This document shows positions 59,665-64,000 of a stretch of 64,000 bases of DNA, one piece after another. Source of the DNA: Paenibacillus_E qinlingensis (GTDB lineage: Bacteria; Bacillota; Bacilli; Paenibacillales; NBRC-103111); assembly GCF_028746185.1 (NCBI RefSeq), contig NZ_JAQIVH010000025.1:8274-72273 (forward strand), read 5' to 3'. How positions within the stretch are numbered: the first letter of the stretch is position 1; every line of letters begins with the position of its first letter. Under the pieces are notes generated by a model. It was not told where the DNA came from, made no database searches, and saw nothing but the letters and a program-made list of their open reading frames with translations. The position numbers were made by a program, and so were the translations under genes.

Positions 59665-60972
59665 CTACTTAAATGATTTGGTTACACCTTCGCGGCTACT
59701 CGCACTCCCTCTACGCGACCAAATCACAACAGGGATCAGCAACAGAGACAGGAATCCCCCCGCCAAAGACAACCAAGCAAAGCTTGAATGAGCAACAACC
59801 ATGCCTGACAAAGCTCCGCCAGACGCTCCCGCCAACGAGACTAAGACATCAACAGTTCCTTGCGTCCTCGCACGTGTTGCAGGTGTTGTCGCATCAATAA
59901 TCTGTGCAGTACCGCTGATCAGACCGAAGTTCCAGCCAAGTCCGAGCAATGCCAGCGCAATAATGAGCCAGAACATCGAATCCGCTGGCGCCCACGCGGC
60001 AAGCAAACCGGCCAATAACAACGTAACTCCCGATGCACAAGACATGAATATACGCCCGAGTTTATCCACAAGTATCCCTGTTACCAGAGAAGGCAAAAAC
60101 ATCGCCGCGACGTGAATGCCAATTACCATGCCGACTGCATCTAAGCCATGTCCATGATGCTTCATATGGATCGGCGTCATCGTCATGATCGCAACCATGA
60201 CAATCTGCGTCAACACCATCACCGTGGTTCCGATGAGAACTCCTCGGTCACGTCCAGCTGGTGCTGAAGGTTTCGCAGAAACTCCTCCTTGCGTTGGATT
60301 CGTTGCCTGCGCTTCGGCTATTGCCTTAGCTACAATATAAGGATCTGGACGGAGCCTAATCCACAACACCAAGCCCGCCAGCACAAAAGCCGCAGCGGCT
60401 AGCATGAATGGCCCCGCAAGCGCTGGAGCACCGACAGATGTCGCGAATCGCCCCATCACTCCGACTAAGTTCGGCCCTGCGACTGCACCGAACGTCGTGA
60501 AGACCATAGCTAAACTGATCGCTCTTGCTCGCTGCTTAGGCTTAGCTAAGTCCGTTCCTGCATAGCGCGCTTGAAGATTCGTCGATGTTCCTGCGCCGTA
60601 GATCAGCATCGAGAAGAACAAGAGTGGCAGGCTACTCGCAGCAGCAGCGAATACGACGCCCATGGCCCCTACTCCTCCGGCGAGAAAACCTGCTGTCAAG
60701 CCTATCCTCCGACCGTAACGCCCCGATAATCGTCCAACTATCCAGGCGGACGAAGCAGCGCCAAGCGTCAACAATGCGGAGGGGAGGCCAGCTAAACTAT
60801 CCGTTCCTAGCATATCTTGCGCAAGCAGGGCTCCGACCGTCACACCTGCGGCGAGCCCTGCTCCGCCAAATAGTTGAGCTATAATAACGATAAGTAACGT
60901 TTTCCGATAGAGCTGCTGTTGTTTTTCTGGAGAATGCTTATATGTTTGAATCCATTCGCTGCCTTCAGCCAT
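59665..60972 (-). CDS. Major facilitator superfamily transporter
   Basis: 435 residues with twelve predicted membrane helices. DHA-like features: GRLSGRYGRRIGLTAGF (motif A) after helix 2, FGAVAGPNLVGVMGRFA in helix 5 (motif C-like), and LVDKLGRIFMSCASG in the second half. Probably an efflux pump; substrate unknown. Divergent from the siderophore-interacting gene. Confidence 0.9.
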   Translation of the reverse strand: MAEGSEWIQTYKHSPEKQQQLYRKTLLIVIIAQLFGGAGLAAGVTVGALLAQDMLGTDSLAGLPSALLTLGAASSAWIVGRLSGRYGRRIGLTAGFLAGGVGAMGVVFAAAASSLPLLFFSMLIYGAGTSTNLQARYAGTDLAKPKQRARAISLAMVFTTFGAVAGPNLVGVMGRFATSVGAPALAGPFMLAAAAFVLAGLVLWIRLRPDPYIVAKAIAEAQATNPTQGGVSAKPSAPAGRDRGVLIGTTVMVLTQIVMVAIMTMTPIHMKHHGHGLDAVGMVIGIHVAAMFLPSLVTGILVDKLGRIFMSCASGVTLLLAGLLAAWAPADSMFWLIIALALLGLGWNFGLISGTAQIIDATTPATRARTQGTVDVLVSLAGASGGALSGMVVAHSSFAWLSLAGGFLSLLLIPVVIWSRRGSASSREGVTKSFK

Positions 60973-61061
60973 CTCCTAATCTCCCTCCCTGCTATGAAAC
61001 GTCTTTTGTCATATCATACCTGTGTCCGGCGTTATTGGCTATTTCAAATTACTTAATTTCA

Positions 61062-61104
61062 TTGCCTTATCCTGCCAATCATGTTACATTGTTTCCTAGG
61101 AAAC
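61062..61104 (+). promoter_or_regulatory. Promoter and MarR-type palindrome of the SIP-MarR operon
   Basis: TTGCCT (61062), 17-bp spacer, TACATT (61085-61090), immediately followed by the perfect 14-bp palindrome GTTTCCTAGGAAAC (61091-61104) over the expected start site. Position fits autorepression by the MarR protein at 61886. Confidence 0.65.
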
Positions 61105-61127
61105 CAGAAATCAAAGGGGTTGTTTCT

Positions 61128-61850
61128 ATGGGAGTTTTAGAAAACTTAGGCAAACGAATTTCGCGTAAAGCTATCGTCACGAATAAGCAACAAATTGCTG
61201 AGCATACCTTCCGAATCACGCTTAAGCTCCAAGACTCGAAAGGTTTGTCCTACACCCCCGGAGAGTTTCTCCGCGTTTTAGTAGGCGTCGATCAATCTGT
61301 CAAACTAACTGAGATGGTTCGAACCTACTCCGTTTGGGGATATGACGCGGCATCACAGACCATCGATATGGCGGTTTGTACATTTTCCTCCGGCTCAGGT
61401 GCAAGTTGGGCTAAGCGTCTACAAAAAGATGAAACCGTATATTTCACTGGACCCAAAGGGAAGTTTGTGCAAGATGATTCCGGTGACTACTACATCCTTA
61501 TCGGAGATATCTCCTCTTTAGCCCATTTATATGAAATTAATCGCCATATTCCTCCTCACAAAAAAGTATATAGTCTTATTTATGCTGATCATGAACAAGA
61601 CTTTTTCGCCGATCTGGATGGGACATCACCACTCTCCTTTCTTACCCTGCCACCTAATCCCGTACAGCAGTTAATTGAACAAATTGAACTGATCCTCAAG
61701 CAAGCACAAGGAAAAGGCCTGGTTTACGTAGGCGGCGACGGACGCGTTTGTGTGGAGTTGCGTAACTATTTGAAACAACATCACCAATGGGATAGCCGTC
61801 AAATCAAGGTAAAGCCATTTTGGATGCCAGGTAAAACTGGACTTGAATAA
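61128..61850 (+). CDS. Siderophore-interacting protein (SIP/ViuB-like ferric reductase)
   Basis: Cytosolic FAD/NAD(P)H-dependent protein that reduces ferric siderophores to release iron, 240 residues. FAD domain: RTYSVWGYDAASQTIDMAVC and FSSGSGASWAKRL; NADPH-like domain: YYILIGDISSLAHLYEIN and YVGGDGRVCVELRNYL. The family motif RxYSVR appears as RTYSVWGY. ATG at 61128 has AAAGGGG eight bases upstream; the open frame begins at 60942. Probably co-transcribed with the MarR gene. Confidence 0.88.
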   Translation: MGVLENLGKRISRKAIVTNKQQIAEHTFRITLKLQDSKGLSYTPGEFLRVLVGVDQSVKLTEMVRTYSVWGYDAASQTIDMAVCTFSSGSGASWAKRLQKDETVYFTGPKGKFVQDDSGDYYILIGDISSLAHLYEINRHIPPHKKVYSLIYADHEQDFFADLDGTSPLSFLTLPPNPVQQLIEQIELILKQAQGKGLVYVGGDGRVCVELRNYLKQHHQWDSRQIKVKPFWMPGKTGLE

Positions 61851-61885
61851 CGTTACGCTATAGGGCAACTCGGAGGCTGACACAC

Positions 61886-62416
61886 GTGAAAGATCATGAC
61901 AAACACCATTTATTTATTAGTTTGCAGAAGGTATATCATCAATTAGAAGCCGTAGAAGAGATGGAAAAGAAGCTGATGGTACAGCTTGCTCAGAGGTGGG
62001 GGATTGCCAATGTGACTCGGGACTTAACCATGTCGGAAGTCCATGTTGTTGAACAAATTGGGCATGCGGGTTCGATTAATGTCACCCGACTTGCTGAGAA
62101 GATGACCATGACCAAAGGCGCCATTACCAAGATCAACACAAAATTGCTTGCCCGTGATTGGATCGAGAAAATCGAATTTACTGCAAATACGAAAGAAGTC
62201 CATTACCGGCTCACAGCCATGGGCTTGCAAGTGTACCAAGCACATAATCACTATCATGAGATGGCAGAGAAACAATTCCATCAATTCCTTCAGCCCTATT
62301 CTGAGGCACAGCTCGCCTTCTTAGCGACCTTGATGGGGGACGTATCACAGGCTTTGGACGATTCCATGGATAAAATAGATCGCTTACTTTCGGCATCAGA
62401 AGATTCCGATGGCTAA
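61886..62416 (+). CDS. MarR-family transcriptional regulator
   Basis: 176 residues. The winged HTH (about 50-115) contains ITKINTKLLARDWIEK and the wing NTKEVHYRLTAMG. GTG start with GGAGG about ten bases upstream, 35 bp after the SIP stop. Its likely site is the palindrome at 61091. It may sense a siderophore, oxidant or phenolic ligand. Confidence 0.92.
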   Translation: MKDHDKHHLFISLQKVYHQLEAVEEMEKKLMVQLAQRWGIANVTRDLTMSEVHVVEQIGHAGSINVTRLAEKMTMTKGAITKINTKLLARDWIEKIEFTANTKEVHYRLTAMGLQVYQAHNHYHEMAEKQFHQFLQPYSEAQLAFLATLMGDVSQALDDSMDKIDRLLSASEDSDG

Positions 62417-62527
62417 TCACTCTGATCTACGCGAATAAAGGGGCTGCCCAAAAAGGCAACCCTGAGGAAGGCTTGAGGTTGATTTGTAGCTTGTGAACGC
62501 AAGGTAACTGCCGATTCATCTTTAGAT

Positions 62528-62698
62528 GCATAAACTACAGCTAATTCGCTCTAAACTGATGTATTTTCGTAATTAGATGGAAAAAGTACATTTAATTTGT
62601 TTGAAATTTGAAAAATCGAGGACATCGAAGGAATTTAACTACAGGGAATACAGTTAATCTTTCGAGTTCGAGAAATCCGCTTCAAATAGCTGGAGAAA
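62528..62698. repeat. Interspersed quasi-palindrome cluster R2, copy D, cut by an IS3 element
   Basis: Units: 62528-62546 (ATAAACTACAGCTAATT), 62573-62597 (TTAGATGGA-N5-TACATTTAATT), 62631-62658 (AATTTAACTACA ... TACAGTTAAT), and a broken one starting TAGCTGGAGAAA at 62687, joined directly to the IS end at about 62699. Spacers are 26, 33 and 28 bp. The stretch 62417-62527 shows no gene. Confidence 0.65.
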
Positions 62699-62768
62699 TG
62701 AAACTAGAATAAAAAGTAGACACCTCGTTAGGAGATGAGGATAATAATCTTATCAGGAGGTGTTCATT

Positions 62769-63086
62769 TTGGGTGAACAGCGGCAAAGGTATAATGATGA
62801 ATTTAAACAACAGACGGTGAAATTTATTCAAGAACAAACGAAGTCGGTCACACAGATCGCCGAGGAATTGAACATTCCGGCAGGAACCCTGCACCAATGG
62901 GTAGCGAAATATCGACAGTTTGAAAGTGAATCCATTGCAACACCAGAAAGACTCCGCCAGTTAGAACAGCTTTTGAAAGAGAAAGACCGTCAACTTGCAG
63001 ATAAAGATCGCCTCATTGCAGATGCTCAAGAAGAACTTGCGATCGTAAAAAAGGCCGTGCACATCTTCAGCAAACCAAAGAACTAA
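62769..63086 (+). CDS. IS3-family transposase OrfA
   Basis: 105 residues with an HTH (FIQEQTKSVTQIAEELNIPA) and a leucine-zipper-like helix towards the end (LRQLEQLLKEKDRQLADKD). TTG at 62769 is eight bases after GGAGG; a GTG at 62760 is possible. The A6G sequence at 63047-63053 is the probable site of programmed -1 frameshifting into OrfB. Confidence 0.9.
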   Translation: MGEQRQRYNDEFKQQTVKFIQEQTKSVTQIAEELNIPAGTLHQWVAKYRQFESESIATPERLRQLEQLLKEKDRQLADKDRLIADAQEELAIVKKAVHIFSKPKN

Positions 63087-63124
63087 GGTTCCAGTTCATT
63101 GAAAAGCATCGTTCCGAATTTTCA

Positions 63125-63961
63125 ATGGAGAAGATGTGTCAGACGCTTGAGGTTTCCCGGAGCGGTTACTATAAATGGTTACTTGGAAAAGAGGCAGTGA
63201 ATAGCTACCAGAAGCGCAGAGCTGCGCTCTTAGCTCGAATCTCGTTCATTTTTCATGACCATTTTGGTAGGTATGGCAGCCCTAAAATCACAGAGACACT
63301 CGTACGTGAAGGCTGGACGGTATCTGAGCGACTAGTTGGTTCACTAATGAAAGCCAATGGGCTTCGTTCCTGCGTTTCCAAGAAGTTTCGAGTGAACACG
63401 ACGGATTCAAATCATGATTCACCAATTGCGCCTAACTTGCTAAATCAAAATTTTCAAACAACCGCACCTAACAAAGTCTGGGTCACTGATATTACCTATA
63501 TTCCGTGCAATGAAGGCCGGTTGTATTTAGCTAGTGTTTTAGATCTTTACACGCGCAAAATTGTAGGTTGGCAGCTTGGAGACCGCATGACGAAAGAGTT
63601 AGTCCTGGCTGCACTAGACCAAGCTTATGTGGCGCAACAACCTCCAGAAGGGCTTGTGCACCACTCAGATCGAGGCTCGCAATATGCCTCGGAAGATTAC
63701 CGCGAAAGACTTGAAACCTACAAAATGAAAGCAAGTATGAGCCGAAAAGGTAACTGCTACGATAATGCCTGCATCGAATCCTTCCACAGTGTATTAAAGA
63801 AGGAGTTTGTTTACTGTACGAAATTTTGGACAAAGGCACAGGCTCAACAGGACATGTTCGAGTACATTGAACTCTTTTACAACCGTAAAAGAATCCATGG
63901 TTCTTTGGGCTATGTCTCGCCGGATCGATTTGAAGAACTTTACTACAAAAGCGTTAGTTAA
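63125..63961 (+). CDS. IS3-family transposase OrfB (DDE integrase core)
   Basis: 278 residues from the first ATG; the frame is open from about 63050 (LRFQFIEKHRSEFSMEKMCQ), so the active form is probably the OrfAB fusion. HTH_21 domain near the start, then DDE residues in WVTDITYI, VHHSDRGSQY and CIESFHSVLKKE with YNRKRIHGSLGY. No stop or frameshift disrupts it. Confidence 0.93.
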   Translation: MEKMCQTLEVSRSGYYKWLLGKEAVNSYQKRRAALLARISFIFHDHFGRYGSPKITETLVREGWTVSERLVGSLMKANGLRSCVSKKFRVNTTDSNHDSPIAPNLLNQNFQTTAPNKVWVTDITYIPCNEGRLYLASVLDLYTRKIVGWQLGDRMTKELVLAALDQAYVAQQPPEGLVHHSDRGSQYASEDYRERLETYKMKASMSRKGNCYDNACIESFHSVLKKEFVYCTKFWTKAQAQQDMFEYIELFYNRKRIHGSLGYVSPDRFEELYYKSVS

Positions 63962-64000
63962 CTTCTCTTATTAGGTGTCTACTTTCTTGACAGAGGTCCA

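Larger units (their letters stand above)
62699..64000 (+). mobile_element. IS3-family insertion sequence (IS150-like), complete
   Basis: About 1.30 kb with terminal inverted repeats: left TGAAACTAGAATAAAAA then GTAGACACC; right, read outward, TGGACCTCTGTCAAGAAA then GTAGACACC. The element ends in CA at the window edge. It contains overlapping orfA and orfB with an intact DDE transposase. The target duplication cannot be checked because the right flank is outside. Confidence 0.9.

Overview
The window is chromosomal DNA of an endospore-forming, S-layer-bearing member of the Paenibacillaceae, most likely Paenibacillus. The evidence is spo0F, class-specific Firmicutes genes (rpoE delta, ywiB, ywhD), three-SLH-domain surface anchoring, Firmicutes riboswitches and strong AGGAGG ribosome sites. 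The first 16 kb keep the Bacillus subtilis order rho-murA-fba-spo0F-pyrG-rpoE ... argS-ywiB ... speE-pbpG-ywhD, but without the tal and glpX homologues found there. Intergenic DNA is unusually rich in dispersed palindromic repeats.

Layout. 1-6.6 kb: core genes on the minus strand (Rho, MurA, aldolase, Spo0F with a sigma-H promoter, CTP synthase with a GGG-start attenuator, RNA polymerase delta). 6.6-16.2 kb: subtilisin-like protease, ArgRS/YwiB, DinB, spermidine synthase, class A PBP and YwhD, with a G-rich heptamer array between DinB and SpeE. 16.4-22.9 kb: M1 metallopeptidase, six-TM protein, a wall hydrolase behind a c-di-AMP riboswitch, a guanidine exporter behind a guanidine-I riboswitch, and an RHH-methyltransferase fusion. 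23.4-28.3 kb: an orphan peptide-type permease pair, an ABC exporter and a lipase. 28.3-33.3 kb: a Fur-controlled haem/siderophore uptake operon and cysK. 33.8-41 kb: ExoA, small enzymes, and a three-gene set that looks like a surface thiol-redox relay (Cys-tailed membrane protein, S-layer-anchored double thioredoxin protein, CcdA-TlpA fusion). 41.4-49.8 kb: ABC-F protein, small regulators, YhgE/Pip protein, SUFU protein. 50-59.3 kb: a tightly overlapping six-gene operon of two MacB-type ATPases, FtsX-type permease, HlyD lipoprotein, sugar-type solute-binding lipoprotein and a large secreted protein; one ATPase carries an AbrB-like tail. 59.7-64 kb: MFS pump, siderophore-interacting protein with MarR regulator, and an intact IS3-family element ending at the window edge.

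The strongest candidates for undescribed biology are the surface thiol relay (36.4-41 kb), the six-gene ABC operon with its ATPase-AbrB fusion, and two families of intergenic repeats. One repeat family forms CRISPR-lookalike clusters of quasi-palindromic units separated by 22-37 bp, and occurs four times without cas genes. All functional statements rest on motif reading and gene context; no database search was run.
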